From positions 62,001 through 126,000 of the forward strand of contig NZ_CP135916.1 of NCBI RefSeq assembly GCF_032391395.1: a stretch of 64,000 nucleotides of DNA, read 5' to 3'. Below the pieces are notes generated by a model, which was given only the letters and a program-made list of their open reading frames with translations, searched no databases and was not told the DNA's origin. The DNA is from Sphingomonas sp. Y38-1Y (GTDB lineage: Bacteria > Pseudomonadota > Alphaproteobacteria > Sphingomonadales > Sphingomonadaceae). Of this stretch, positions 10,243 through 18,741 are shown piece after piece (positions within the stretch are counted from its first letter, which is position 1; every line of letters begins with the position of its first letter). Both the position numbers and the translations under genes were made by a program.

Positions 10243-10248
10243 CGATAA

Positions 10249-10329
10249 CCGTGCTCCCGCGAAGGCGGGAGCCCAGGGCCGCAAACGCCCCGTTCGTGAC
10301 TCTGGGCTCCCGCCTTCGCGGGAGCACGG
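10249..10329. repeat. 28-bp perfect inverted repeat
   Basis: Arms 10249-10276 and 10302-10329 are exact inverted copies with core GCTCCCGCGAAGGCGGGAGC, itself self-complementary, so each arm can form its own small hairpin. It ends five bases before the stop of the HAD gene and could act as a two-way transcription barrier. Confidence 0.82.
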
Positions 10330-10333
10330 CAGG

Positions 10334-11005
10334 TCAGGTCCAGTCGAGCACCGGCCAGCCGCGTGCCGCGGCCAGCTTGCGCAGCGGCGCGTGCGGATTG
10401 ACCGCGAACGGCTCGTCCGCGGCTTCCAGCATCGGCACGTCGCTGACATGGTCGCTATAGAAGCGGATATGCGCCCCGCCACGGTCCACGCCTTGCTTGG
10501 CCAGCCACGCTTCGACCATTCGCCGTTTGGCGGGGCCATAGCAATTCTCGCCCGCGACGCCGCTCACCACGTCACCCGCGTCGTCACGCCGCACTTCGGT
10601 TGCGACCACCGCATCGAAGCCGAGCCGCGCGGCGATCGCCTCCGCGTAATAGCGGTACGACGCGGTCGCGAGGACGAGGCGATACCCAGCCGCGCGGTCC
10701 GCCTCGATCCGGTCGCGCGCCTCGGCCATCACCTCGTCGCGGTCGATCGTGTCGGCAAAGGCGTCGACAAGCTCGCGCACGTCCGCCGCGCTCAGCCGAC
10801 TGCCGAGCATCAGCCGCTGCGTCACCCGCTTGAGCCCTGCCCGATCGACCAGCCGCAGCGGATGACCGAGCGCCGCAACCCCGGCGAGCGGCAGCAGGAC
10901 CAGTCGCCACGGCGCCCGGCGCTGCGCGCCCGCGATCAGGAACCGCGTCCAGGTCGGTCCGCGGGTGATCGTCTTGTCCATGTCGTAAATTGCGATGCGG
11001 ACCAT
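10334..11005 (-). CDS. HAD-IB family phosphatase
   Basis: A 223-residue HAD-superfamily hydrolase. Motif I is DMDKT (residues 8-12; D8 nucleophile, D10 acid/base). Motif II lies in LVLATASYRYY, a Lys follows in the CYGPAKRRMVEAW segment, and motif IV is YSDHVSDVPML with paired acidic residues. This layout is that of the HAD-IB (SerB/PSP-like) branch, which act on small phosphate esters; the substrate is unknown. ATG 11005 gives the standard start right before the first beta strand. Confidence 0.85.
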   Translation of the reverse strand: MVRIAIYDMDKTITRGPTWTRFLIAGAQRRAPWRLVLLPLAGVAALGHPLRLVDRAGLKRVTQRLMLGSRLSAADVRELVDAFADTIDRDEVMAEARDRIEADRAAGYRLVLATASYRYYAEAIAARLGFDAVVATEVRRDDAGDVVSGVAGENCYGPAKRRMVEAWLAKQGVDRGGAHIRFYSDHVSDVPMLEAADEPFAVNPHAPLRKLAAARGWPVLDWT

Positions 11006-11067
11006 GGAACGCGTCAATACGGCTGCGCGCTTGCCGATCCAGTGCAAATCAACGATGAGGGCGGGCA

Positions 11068-12174
11068 ATGACGCGACAAGCCGATTTCGCCCGCGATGGC
11101 GCGGGCGGCGACACGATCCGCTTTTCGGGCGACCTGTCGCTCGCGCGGTTGGGCGATCTGCCTGCGCGCCTCGACGCGGAGGGCGGCAGCGCCCGCACCC
11201 TCGACCTGTCCGGCGTCGATCGCATCGACACTGTCGGCGCATGGGTGGTCCACCGCTTCGCGCGTGATCGCGGGGCGGAGATCGTCGGGCTTCAGGGTGA
11301 TGGCGAGCGGCTGATGGCGCAGGTGGTCGATGCCGACCGCCCCGTCGCCGTGCCAGCCAAGCCGCTCCCCTCGGGCCTGCGCGTTCTGGACGAGGTTGGC
11401 GCCGCGGTCGCGACCGCCGGGCGGACGCTCTATGGCCTGCTCGGCTTCATGGGCGCGACCGCGATCGCCTTTGCCAACGTCGTTCGCCATCCCAGCCGCT
11501 TCCGCTTCAACGCGACGGTCCACCGGTTCGAGGTCGTCGGCGTCTCCGCGCTCGGCATTGTCGGGCTGATGAGCTTCCTGATCGGTATCGTCATCGCGCA
11601 GCAGGGCGCGGTGCAGCTTCGCCAGTTCGGCGCGGAGGTGTTCACGATCAACCTGATTGGCCGCATCACCCTTCGCGAGCTTGGCGTGCTGATGACCGCG
11701 ATCATGGTCGCGGGCCGGTCGGGCTCGGCGTTCGCGGCACAGCTCGGCACGATGAAGCTGACCGAAGAGATCGACGCGATGCGCACAATCGGCGTCAGCC
11801 CGATGGAGGCGCTGGTGCTCCCGCGCGTGCTCTCCGCCGTGCTGCTGATGCCGCTCCTCGGCTTCTATGCGTCGCTGGTCGCGATCATCGGCGGCTGCCT
11901 CCTCTGCTGGGTCAGCCTCGACATTCCGCCGATCACCTTCATCCAGCGCATCCGCGAGGTCGTGCCGATCACCGACCTCTATGTCGGCCTAGTCAAGGCG
12001 CCGGTGTTCGGCGCGATCATCGCCATGTCGGGCTGCTTCCAGGGCATGCTCGTCGAAAGCGATGCCGAGCAGGTCGGCCTTCGCACGACGAGCGCAGTGG
12101 TGCAGGCGATCTTCCTCGTCATCGTCCTCGACGCGTTCTTCGCGGTCTTCTTCACCTGGATCGGCTGGATATGA
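11068..12174 (+). CDS. mlaE: MlaE-family lipid ABC permease with N-terminal STAS domain
   Basis: A 368-residue protein joining a STAS (MlaB-like) domain, about residues 15-95 (LDLSGVDRIDTVGAWVV), to the MlaE permease domain with five to six membrane segments. The permease carries GQ-type family features: IGIVIAQQGAVQLRQFGAE, LGVLMTAIMVAGRSGSAFAAQLGTMK and EEIDAMRTIGVSP. Mla complexes move phospholipid between inner and outer membranes to keep outer-leaflet asymmetry. The fusion replaces the separate MlaB subunit of E. coli, and no separate mlaB is present here. It overlaps mlaF in ATGA. Confidence 0.93.
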   Translation: MTRQADFARDGAGGDTIRFSGDLSLARLGDLPARLDAEGGSARTLDLSGVDRIDTVGAWVVHRFARDRGAEIVGLQGDGERLMAQVVDADRPVAVPAKPLPSGLRVLDEVGAAVATAGRTLYGLLGFMGATAIAFANVVRHPSRFRFNATVHRFEVVGVSALGIVGLMSFLIGIVIAQQGAVQLRQFGAEVFTINLIGRITLRELGVLMTAIMVAGRSGSAFAAQLGTMKLTEEIDAMRTIGVSPMEALVLPRVLSAVLLMPLLGFYASLVAIIGGCLLCWVSLDIPPITFIQRIREVVPITDLYVGLVKAPVFGAIIAMSGCFQGMLVESDAEQVGLRTTSAVVQAIFLVIVLDAFFAVFFTWIGWI

Positions 12175-13016
12175 ACGCGGTTTCCAACGGCCGCGACGGC
12201 GAGCCGATCATCCGTGTCGAGGGCCTCAAGAACGTCTTCGGCGAGCAGGTCGTCCACGAGAATCTCGACCTGGAGGTTCGCCGCGGCGAGATCCTGGGCG
12301 TGGTCGGCGGATCGGGTACGGGCAAGTCGGTGCTGATGCGCTCAATCGTCGGGCTCCAGAGCCCGGCGGACGGCGACATCCATGTCTTCGGCGAGCCGAC
12401 GATCGGCCGCGAGGAGACCGAGGCGGTCGAGATCCGCAAGCGCTGGGGCGTGCTGTTCCAGGGCGGCGCGCTGTTCTCGACACTGACCGTCGCCGAGAAT
12501 GTTCAGGTGCCGCTGCGGGAATTCTATCCCGACCTCTCCCCCGCGCTGCTGGCGGAAATCGCCAACTACAAGGTGGTGATGACCGGGCTTCCCGCCGAAG
12601 CCGGCCCCAAATATCCGGCCGAGCTGTCGGGTGGCATGAAGAAGCGTGCCGGCCTCGCCCGCGCGCTCGCGCTCGATCCCGAACTGCTGTTCCTCGACGA
12701 GCCGACCGCCGGCCTCGACCCCATTGGCGCGGCCGCCTTCGACGAGCTGACCAAGAGCCTCCAGCGCGCGCTCGGCCTCACCGTCTTCCTCATTACCCAC
12801 GATCTCGACACGCTCCACGCCATCTGCGACCGCGTCGCCGTGCTGGCCGACAAGAAGGTGATCGCCGTCGGCACGATCGAGGAACTGCTCGCGCTCGATC
12901 ACCCGTGGATCCAGGAATATTTCAACGGCCCCCGCGGGAGAGCCGCCGTCGACAGCGCCGACCGCGCCGCCGCTCAGCACCCAACCCCTGCCCCCGCGCC
13001 AGCGGAACCGAGGTAA
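12171..13016 (+). CDS. mlaF: MlaF-type lipid ABC transporter ATPase
   Basis: A 281-residue ABC ATPase with Walker A GGSGTGKS (46-53), Q-loop FQGG, signature LSGGMKKR (153-160), Walker B LLFLDEP with E178, and the H-loop ITHDL. The MKKR form of the signature is typical of MlaF. The C terminus ends in a low-complexity Ala/Pro tail of about 25 residues. It powers lipid transport with the MlaE permease. It is translationally coupled to mlaE and followed three bases later by mlaD. Confidence 0.94.
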   Translation: MNAVSNGRDGEPIIRVEGLKNVFGEQVVHENLDLEVRRGEILGVVGGSGTGKSVLMRSIVGLQSPADGDIHVFGEPTIGREETEAVEIRKRWGVLFQGGALFSTLTVAENVQVPLREFYPDLSPALLAEIANYKVVMTGLPAEAGPKYPAELSGGMKKRAGLARALALDPELLFLDEPTAGLDPIGAAAFDELTKSLQRALGLTVFLITHDLDTLHAICDRVAVLADKKVIAVGTIEELLALDHPWIQEYFNGPRGRAAVDSADRAAAQHPTPAPAPAEPR

Positions 13017-13019
13017 GTC

Positions 13020-13985
13020 ATGGAAACTCGCTCCAACCATGTCCTTGTCGGCGCGGTCGTCCTGATCCTGCTGGCGATGCTCGCGCTGTTCACCGTCTGG
13101 CTGGCTCGCCTGTCGGGCGGGAACGAGAAGGAGTATGACATCTTCTTCAAGCAGGCGGTCGACGGCGTGAACAAGGGGTCGCCGGTCAGCTTCTCCGGCG
13201 TGCCGTCGGGCCAGGTCACCGACATCGCGCTGTTCAAGCCCGACCCGCAGTTCGTGCGCGTGCGCATTCGCGTCAACGACGACGTGCCGATCCTCGAGGG
13301 GACCACCGCAACGATCCAGGGTATCGGCTTCACCGGCGTCAGTCAGGTCTCGCTCGACGGCGCGGTCAAGGGCGCGCCGCCGATCGGCTGCCCGCCGGGC
13401 GATTCGACCAAGGCGTGCCCGTTTGGCATCCCGGTCATCCCGACGCGTCAGGGCGGGCTCGGCGCGATCCTCAGTTCGGCGCCGCAGCTCCTGGAGCGCA
13501 TCTCGACGCTGACCGAGCGGCTGACCGAGCTTCTGTCCGACCGCAACCAGAACTCCATCGCCGGCATCCTCGCCAATACGCAGCGGTTGACCGACGCGCT
13601 CGCCGATCGCGGGCCCGAGATCGCCGCGACGATGGCCGAGACGCGCGTCGCCATCCAGAAGGCGGGTGTCGCCGCGCAGCAGATCGGCGACCTGGCGCAG
13701 ACGACCAACGGCGTGCTCGCGAACGATGTGAAGCCGGCGATGCAGAACCTCAACAAGGCGATCGCCTCGGCCCAGAAGAGCGCCGAGACGCTCGATTCCG
13801 CGATCGGCGACGCCCGGCCCGGCCTCCAGGCGTTCTCCAAGCAGACGGTGCCCGAGGTCGGCCAGCTCGTCTCCGACCTGCGCACGCTGACCGAGGCGCT
13901 GGCGGACGTCGCCGAGCGCGTTAATCGCGGGGGGGCGGGCTCGCTGGTGGGCTCGTCCAAGCTGCCCGATTATGAAGCCAAGTAA
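13020..13985 (+). CDS. mlaD: MlaD/MCE-domain lipid-binding protein
   Basis: A 321-residue protein with one N-terminal membrane anchor (residues 8-29). A single MCE domain follows at about 38-115 (VDGVNKGSPVSFSGVPSGQVTDI...VRIRVNDDVPILEGTTATIQGIGFTGVSQVSLDG). A long helical C-terminal part (residues 150-310) is probably coiled coil. MCE proteins form periplasmic rings that bind phospholipid for the MlaEF pump. The extended helix may form a needle-like tunnel rather than the short MlaD ring of E. coli; that is inference. Two Cys residues near 123-133 could form a disulfide. Confidence 0.93.
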   Translation: METRSNHVLVGAVVLILLAMLALFTVWLARLSGGNEKEYDIFFKQAVDGVNKGSPVSFSGVPSGQVTDIALFKPDPQFVRVRIRVNDDVPILEGTTATIQGIGFTGVSQVSLDGAVKGAPPIGCPPGDSTKACPFGIPVIPTRQGGLGAILSSAPQLLERISTLTERLTELLSDRNQNSIAGILANTQRLTDALADRGPEIAATMAETRVAIQKAGVAAQQIGDLAQTTNGVLANDVKPAMQNLNKAIASAQKSAETLDSAIGDARPGLQAFSKQTVPEVGQLVSDLRTLTEALADVAERVNRGGAGSLVGSSKLPDYEAK

Positions 13986-13991
13986 GGGAGC

Positions 13992-14576
13992 ATGATGATG
14001 AAGAAGCTTGCCATCCTGCTGACGCTCCCGCTCGCGGCGTGCATCCGCTTCGGCGCGGAGCCGCCGCCCTCGCTCCTGACGCTGTCGCCCGCGACGCCGG
14101 TGCCGGTGGGCGCCGCCGCCAACAGCGGCCAGGCGCGCAACATCACCATTCGCGTGCCCTCGACGCCGCAGGAGATCGCGGTGACGCGCGTGCCGGTCCG
14201 TTCGACCGACACCAACATCGCGTACGTCAAGGACGCGCAGTGGGTCGAACCGCCCGCGCGGCTGTTCGCGCGGCTCCTGTCGGATACGGTGACGGCGCGG
14301 TCGGGCTATGTCGTCCTTTCCGGCCGCCAGTCGAACGTCGATCCCGGCGCGCAGCTGACGGGCGAGTTGCGCAACTTCGGCCTCGACGCGATAACCAGCA
14401 CCGCGGTCGTCACTTTCGACGCCTCGCTGCTCCGCAAGGACGCGACCACCTTCGACAAGCGCCGTTTCGAGGCGCGCGTGCCGGTGAGCGCGATCGACGC
14501 GACCAACGCCGCCACGGGCCTGAACCAGGCGGCGAACCAGGTCGCGACCGAAGTGGCTGACTGGGTGGGTCGCTAA
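13992..14576 (+). CDS. ABC-type transport auxiliary lipoprotein
   Basis: A 194-residue lipoprotein with a short signal and the lipobox LAAC (Cys17). The body matches the ABC-type transport auxiliary lipoprotein (PqiC-like) family, with the VRSTDTNIAYVKDAQWVEPPARLF segment and the LTGELRNFGLDA strand. In alphaproteobacterial mla operons this protein takes the outer-membrane end of the lipid shuttle in place of MlaA/MlaC, which are absent here. Fourth gene of the operon; a GGGAG ribosome site precedes three tandem ATGs. Confidence 0.85.
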   Translation: MMMKKLAILLTLPLAACIRFGAEPPPSLLTLSPATPVPVGAAANSGQARNITIRVPSTPQEIAVTRVPVRSTDTNIAYVKDAQWVEPPARLFARLLSDTVTARSGYVVLSGRQSNVDPGAQLTGELRNFGLDAITSTAVVTFDASLLRKDATTFDKRRFEARVPVSAIDATNAATGLNQAANQVATEVADWVGR

Positions 14577-14641
14577 AGTCTTCAACGTTTCAATACGTTG
14601 AGCGGAACCTCTGGCATCGCCCGGGCTTGATCCGTGCGTAG

Positions 14642-14661
14642 CATCTCGCACTTGCGAGATG
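14642..14661. repeat. 8-bp hairpin before the patatin gene
   Basis: CATCTCGC (14642-14649) and GCGAGATG (14654-14661) form a perfect stem with a 4-base loop. Just upstream, TCAACG and CGTTGA form a second small stem (about 14582-14601). A CCCGGGCTTGATCC segment is shared with the repeat at 21.64-21.72 kb. There is no T-tract, so this is more likely a dispersed repeat fragment than a terminator for the mla operon. Confidence 0.5.
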
Positions 14662-14677
14662 ACGGTCGGAGGGTCGC

Positions 14678-15736
14678 TTGGTCGAACGCGATTTCAGCCT
14701 CGCCCTGGTGTTGAGCGGCGGCAATGCGCTCGGCGCCTATCAGGCGGGCGCGATCGAGGCGCTGCTTGACCATGGCTGGCAACCTGACTGGGTCGTGGGC
14801 GCGTCGTGAGGGTCGATCAACGGCGCGATCCTGTGCGGGAGCCCCGCCGACCAGCGGCTCACCCGGCTTCGCGCGATGTGGCAACCCGACCCGGTGGGCA
14901 CCGCGGACGTGTTCGACACCGCTCGTCGCACCGCCGCCGCGCTCGCCGCATTCACCGGTGGGCGGCCGGGCATGTTTACGCCGCGCCACCTCTATGGCCC
15001 CTGGTGGAACCCGTTCGGGATCGACGAGCCGTCCAGCCTCTACGACACGCGTCCGCTGGCAGCGACGCTCGAGCAACTCGTCGACTTCGATGCGTTGAAC
15101 GGCGGCACGATCCGCTATTCGGCGACAGCGATCGATGTCGAGACGGGGGAGGACGTCGTCTTCGACAATCGCGCCCACCGTCTGACCCCGAACCATATCC
15201 GCGCAAGCAGCGCACTCCTGCCCGCCTTCGCGCCTGTCGAGATCGACGGCCGGCTGTTCGCCGATGCGGGTATCTCGGCCAATCTGCCGCTCGACATCGT
15301 GCTGGCGGAAGCGAGCGATCGGCCGTTGCTCTGCATCGCGATCGACCTGCTGCCGCTCCGCGCCGCCGCCCCGCGTACGCTGGGCGAGACGCTGTCGCGC
15401 GCGCAGGACCTGATGTTCGCCAGTCAGAGCCGCCGCTCCATTGCCGCCTGGCAAGCGATCCATGACGCGCGCGTCGAAGCAGGCAGCGCGAGACGGGTCG
15501 AGTTGCTCTATCTTGCCTATGCGGACCAGGCTCAGGAGGTCAGCGGCAAGGCCTTCGACTTCTCGCCCGGTTCGGCGGCGCAGCGATGGGAAAGCGGCCG
15601 GCGCGACCTTACCGCCGCGCTGGCCGCGCTTGGGCCTGATGCGCCGTTCGCCGACAGACCGGGCCTCAATGTCCGGACGCTGACCGCCGGACAACTTACG
15701 CCGCTGCGCTGGTCGTTGAAGCCGACGCCGGTCTGA
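14678..15736 (+). pseudogene. patatin-like phospholipase, stop codon in the catalytic motif
   Basis: The intact frame would encode about 352 residues of a patatin-like serine acyl hydrolase. Family parts are present: the SGGNALGAYQAG oxyanion loop, the nucleophile elbow, a DGRLFADAGISANLPL segment with the catalytic Asp (DAG in place of DGG), and a full C-terminal domain. At 14807-14809 a TGA interrupts the elbow: the motif reads GAS-stop-GSINGA where GASxGSING is expected. The stop thus directly follows the catalytic Ser codon. Everything downstream to 15736 stays open in the same frame. The start is probably TTG 14678 after GGAGGG. It may be a recent pseudogene or a sequencing error; an internal restart cannot rebuild the active site. 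Confidence 0.8.
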
Positions 15737-15780
15737 TCGCACCGCTTGCACGCGAAAGCCGAGGCGCCGATGCAGAGGCG

Positions 15781-16419
15781 ATGCACACGCGCATGCCCCA
15801 TCCGCGCTTTCTCGCTTTCCTGGCGCTGCTCGGGATCGCGTTCGCCGCCGCGCTCGTTGCCGGCTGGCCGCTCGCCATCGCCTTCGTCGCGGCGTTCGAT
15901 CTGGCCGCGCTGACCTTCATCCTCGGCACGCTGCCGCTGTGGCGGATCGGCAGCGACCCCGCCGGCCTTCGCGCGCGGGCGCTTCGCGACGATGGCGGCC
16001 GGCTCTTCGTCCTCCTGCTGGCAGGGCTGATCGCGATCGCCGTCCTCGTCGCGGTCGTCGACCTGCTCGGCGATCACCACAGCCGCATCCCCGGTGCCGA
16101 GCCGCTGGCGATCGCAACCGAGGTCATCGCCTGGGCTTTCGCCAACCTCGTCTACGCCTTCCACTATGCGCGGCTCTATTACGATGCCGACAAGGACGGG
16201 GGCGATCATGGCGGCATTTCGCTGCCCGGCGGCGGCACCCCCGACTTCGCCGATTTCGCCAGCTTCGCGCTCGTCATCGGCATGACGTGCCAGACCGCCG
16301 ATATCGAGATCACCGGTCCGCGCATCCGCCGCGCGAGCACCATCCAGGGCCTGCTCGCCTTCTTCTTCAACCTGGGCGTGCTCGCGATCACGGTGAACAT
16401 CGTCGCCGGATCGCTCTGA
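15781..16419 (+). CDS. DUF1345 family membrane protein
   Basis: A 212-residue integral membrane protein with five likely segments (about residues 8-29, 31-50, 73-93, 109-128 and 185-208). It has the DUF1345 signature NLVYAFHYARLYYDADK, followed by a soluble loop and DFASFALVIGMTCQTADIEI. Function is unknown. ATG 15781 is used; ATG 15793 is an alternative. It is tail to tail with the cyclophilin gene, with only three bases between the stops. Confidence 0.85.
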   Translation: MHTRMPHPRFLAFLALLGIAFAAALVAGWPLAIAFVAAFDLAALTFILGTLPLWRIGSDPAGLRARALRDDGGRLFVLLLAGLIAIAVLVAVVDLLGDHHSRIPGAEPLAIATEVIAWAFANLVYAFHYARLYYDADKDGGDHGGISLPGGGTPDFADFASFALVIGMTCQTADIEITGPRIRRASTIQGLLAFFFNLGVLAITVNIVAGSL

Positions 16420-16422
16420 GCC

Positions 16423-17418
16423 TTACTTGGCCGGTCGGATCGGCACCGGCAGGTTGCAGATATCGACGCCGCCGGCGGGCACGTTGAAGAAGCTGTCGCG
16501 CCGATTGGCTCGCGCCGCGACATAGCGCGCGAACGTTTCGCTGTCGGTCGCGAGCATCTCGAACGCCGGTCGCTCCGCCGCGGGAAGCTCGCTCGCCAGC
16601 CGCGCGCGCACGATCGGCGTCCGCTCGCCCGGCGTCTTGTAGAAGCCGAGATCGCCCGTCCCGCGCGCCAGGCTCGACAGATGCTCCATCCCGGCGATCA
16701 CGCGGCCCACGATCGCGATGTTGCGGTCCAGGTGCCGCGGCGCCTGACCGATGACGGTATAGAGCTCGGCGCCCGAGCCCGTATCCGGCGACAGGTTCCG
16801 CCCGACGCCCACCATGCCATAGCAATGTGGCATCCAGGCATTCTTGTCGTCGGTCGCGATCGGCCAACCGTCGATCACCTCGACCCACTCGGCATAGCTG
16901 TCGCGCTCATGCCACCCCTCTCTCGCCGCCTTCGTCACCGTGCCGCCGATCGCGATGTCGGACAGCCACTTGGCACGCGAGCGCGTTTCGGGAAGATCGC
17001 GCGCCTCGATCGGCGATCGCGCCTCCGCAACCGTATCGAGAGGCGTCAGATAAGCGCGCTCGGGCACCGTCGCGATCCCGGCAGGGAGCGGCTTCTTCTC
17101 GGTCGGATCCCCCCACTGAACGACGTAATTGTCCTGGACGCGCACCACCGCTGTCCCGTCCCACCAGTGCGCCGCGGCGAGCGTGCGGATGTTCGCGGTC
17201 CATCCTAGCGCGAACGGCGCCGGCACGAGCTGGATGACGACTCGTCTCGCCGCCCTGCCCTTCGGCGCCAGATCGATGACCAGCAGGTCGCGCGGGCTGA
17301 TCGCGCGCCACTCCGATCGCGGCGCCGCGGCGACGATCGACCCCGGCGTCGGCGGCTCGGGCGGCGGGGTTGGAGCGGCCTGGGCCTGGAGCAGCATCAG
17401 CGCGGCAAGGATCGACAT
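16423..17418 (-). CDS. exported cyclophilin-type peptidyl-prolyl isomerase
   Basis: A 331-residue protein with a short signal-like N terminus (MSILAALMLLQAQA) and a Pro-rich linker, then a divergent cyclophilin domain. Visible landmarks are RRVVIQLVPAPFALGWTANIRTLAAAHWWDGTAVVRVQDNYVVQWGDP in the position of the family VIELFPDKAP...FYDGLTFHRVI...QGGDP, then GMVGVGRNLSPDTGSGAELYTVIG and the IVGRVIAGMEHL strand. It probably assists folding in the periplasm. Several canonical catalytic residues are replaced, so activity may be low. The start is ATG 17418, with GTG one codon upstream. Confidence 0.8.
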   Translation of the reverse strand: MSILAALMLLQAQAAPTPPPEPPTPGSIVAAAPRSEWRAISPRDLLVIDLAPKGRAARRVVIQLVPAPFALGWTANIRTLAAAHWWDGTAVVRVQDNYVVQWGDPTEKKPLPAGIATVPERAYLTPLDTVAEARSPIEARDLPETRSRAKWLSDIAIGGTVTKAAREGWHERDSYAEWVEVIDGWPIATDDKNAWMPHCYGMVGVGRNLSPDTGSGAELYTVIGQAPRHLDRNIAIVGRVIAGMEHLSSLARGTGDLGFYKTPGERTPIVRARLASELPAAERPAFEMLATDSETFARYVAARANRRDSFFNVPAGGVDICNLPVPIRPAK

Positions 17419-17508
17419 CACCGAAACGTCGCACGCCCCCGCTCCCCACGCAATCCCGCCGCTTGCAGGATGGCGTCCGCTCGCCTAAGCGGCGCCATCC
17501 AGCGAAGC

Positions 17509-17599
17509 GGAGCGGTGGCCGAGTGGTCGAAGGCGCTCGCCTGGAAAGTGAGTATACGGCAAAACCGTATCGAGGGTTCGAATCCCTCCCGCTCCGCCA
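17509..17599 (+). tRNA. tRNA-Ser (anticodon GGA)
   Basis: All arms can be drawn. The acceptor GGAGCGG pairs with CCGCTCC and discriminator G, and the CCA is encoded. The anticodon stem is CTCGC/GTGAG with loop CTGGAAA, so the anticodon is GGA. A long class-II variable arm (TACGG/CCGTA) and T arm GAGGG-TTCGAAT-CCCTC follow. It decodes UCC/UCU. It sits at the edge of the accessory segment. Confidence 0.96.
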
Positions 17600-17902
17600 A
17601 CCAGTCTCAAGCCGTTCAGAACGCTAGGGAAATCGGCGCGAAGGCGCCCATTTTTGCGCAATTCCAATTCGGTTGGGTACTGCAGTGAGTCACCTGCAAA
17701 CTGGGAATACGGAAAATCGGCTAAGATTCTCTGTGCCATTCGGTGGCGGTACCGAATCCGAAAACAGGGCCGAACGGTGCGAGATAGATTTGGGCTCCTG
17801 TGACCGACTGGCCGATGGCTCACTGTTTGTGAGTTGCGGTTCGCGAAAACGACCATTGCATCGCCGCGCTCAACAGGACCCTTCGAAGCAGGTGCTCAGC
17901 CG
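17600..17902. other. gene-free stretch between tRNA-Ser and the IS6 relic
   Basis: About 300 bases with lower GC than the surroundings and no convincing gene. Short open frames have no recognisable content. I see no second copy of the tRNA 3' end here and no integrase gene, so integration at the tRNA is not proven. The left end of the IS copy that follows is missing, so part of this stretch may be older IS or island debris. Confidence 0.5.
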
Positions 17903-18478
17903 TTCGACGCCTTAGACCTGCTGTTCGAACGGGGCATAGACATCTGCCATGAGACTGTACGGCTCTGGTGGAACCGCTTCGGGCCACTGTTTGCCGGCGA
18001 CATTCGGCGCCAGCGCATCAGCCGCATGCGCAGCTCCCGACACTGGCAGTGGCATCTCGACGAAATGTACGTGAAGCTTAATGGCGAGATGGTCTATCTG
18101 TGGCGAGCCGTCGATCACGAGGGCGAGGTGCTGGAGAGTTACGTCACCCGCACTCGAGATAAGAAGGCCGCTCTCACCTTCATGAAGAAGGCGCTGAAGC
18201 GCCATGGCACTCCTGGAACAATCATCACCGACGGGCTTCGTTCGTACGGTGCCGCGATGGATGAGCTCGGCAACCGGCAGAAGCAGGAAATTGGGCGCTG
18301 GGCCAACAACCGGGTGGAAAACAGCCACCTTCCCTTTCGACGACGTGAGCGAGCAATGCTGCGGTTCCGGCAGATGAAGACGCTGCAGAAGTTCGCCAGC
18401 GTGCACGCCAACGTCCACAACCACTTCAGCCTCGAACGTCATCTCGTCGACCGCCAAACCTACAAGGAACGCCGCTAA
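17903..18478 (+). pseudogene. IS6-family transposase relic, copy 1
   Basis: About 190 codons of an IS6/IS26-type DDE transposase. The match begins at LLFERGIDICHETVR and runs through WHLDEMYVKLNGEMVYLWRAVD (first Asp), ITDGLRSY (second Asp), NRVENSH (Glu) to HNHFSLERHLVDRQTYKERR. About 40 N-terminal residues are missing, and a TAA at 18476-18478 replaces what should be Ser: the downstream codons continue the usual ending AAFAEW. It is therefore truncated at the 5' end and nonsense-mutated at the 3' end, and is presumed inactive although all three catalytic acids remain. An IS terminal sequence follows at 18549-18578. Confidence 0.85.
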
Positions 18479-18548
18479 GCTGCCTTCGCTGAGTGGGGAA
18501 CGGTTGCGAGCTAGCCCACTGCTCTCAAAGACCAGCCTGCATCGTGCA

Positions 18549-18578
18549 GAGACGGGTTCGCGTTAGACTGACAGCACC
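18549..18578 (+). repeat. IS6-type right terminal sequence, copy 1
   Basis: A 30-bp sequence containing GACGGGTTCGCG and ending ACTGACAGCACC. It recurs nearly unchanged at 45428-45457 and in altered form at 18713-18741. In both fuller copies it lies about 65-75 bp after the end of the transposase reading frame, as expected for the right inverted-repeat end. Confidence 0.75.
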
Positions 18579-18598
18579 TCCCTCAATGCTGCCAGACA

Positions 18599-18741
18599 GA
18601 AGCGCCATCTTACCGCCCATAATCGTACAAGGCACGACGGCCCGCAGCACTTGCGGAGCGGCGATCCTCGCCAGCCAGGCTGCCATCCCCAAAGATAGAC
18701 ACGCAGCGCGCCGAGACGGGTTCGCAGTAGATTGACAGCAC
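18599..18741 (+). mobile_element. IS6-family 3'-end relic, copy 3
   Basis: About 143 bp that align with the last part of the other two copies. Shared pieces are AGCGCCATCT, TACAAGG, the GCGGAG...CGCCAGC...AGGCTGCCATC block and the terminal GACGGGTTCGC...TTGACAGCAC (18713-18741). The frame is destroyed. It starts about 20 bp after the terminal sequence of copy 1. A still more decayed end, GGGTTCGCTGACAG then GCACC, lies at 18750-18770, suggesting repeated insertion and decay at this border. Confidence 0.7.

Noticed and set aside
12342..14651. 769-codon minus-strand frame over mlaF-mlaD-lipoprotein
   Set aside because: Mirror of well-supported Mla genes; low-complexity Arg/Asp/Gly composition typical of antisense frames.
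14807..14809. TGA in the patatin gene as selenocysteine
   Set aside because: The neighbouring position holds the catalytic Ser, the residue replaced is a small spacer, and no selenocysteine insertion hairpin or sel genes are seen.
17485..17856. Minus-strand reading frame containing AGGIRTLDTVLPYTHFPGERLRPLGH
   Set aside because: It is the antisense translation of tRNA-Ser, a well-known spurious protein in annotations.
17509..17905. tRNA-Ser as the proven attachment site of an integrative element
   Set aside because: No integrase and no repeated tRNA 3' end could be found in the window; only adjacency supports it.
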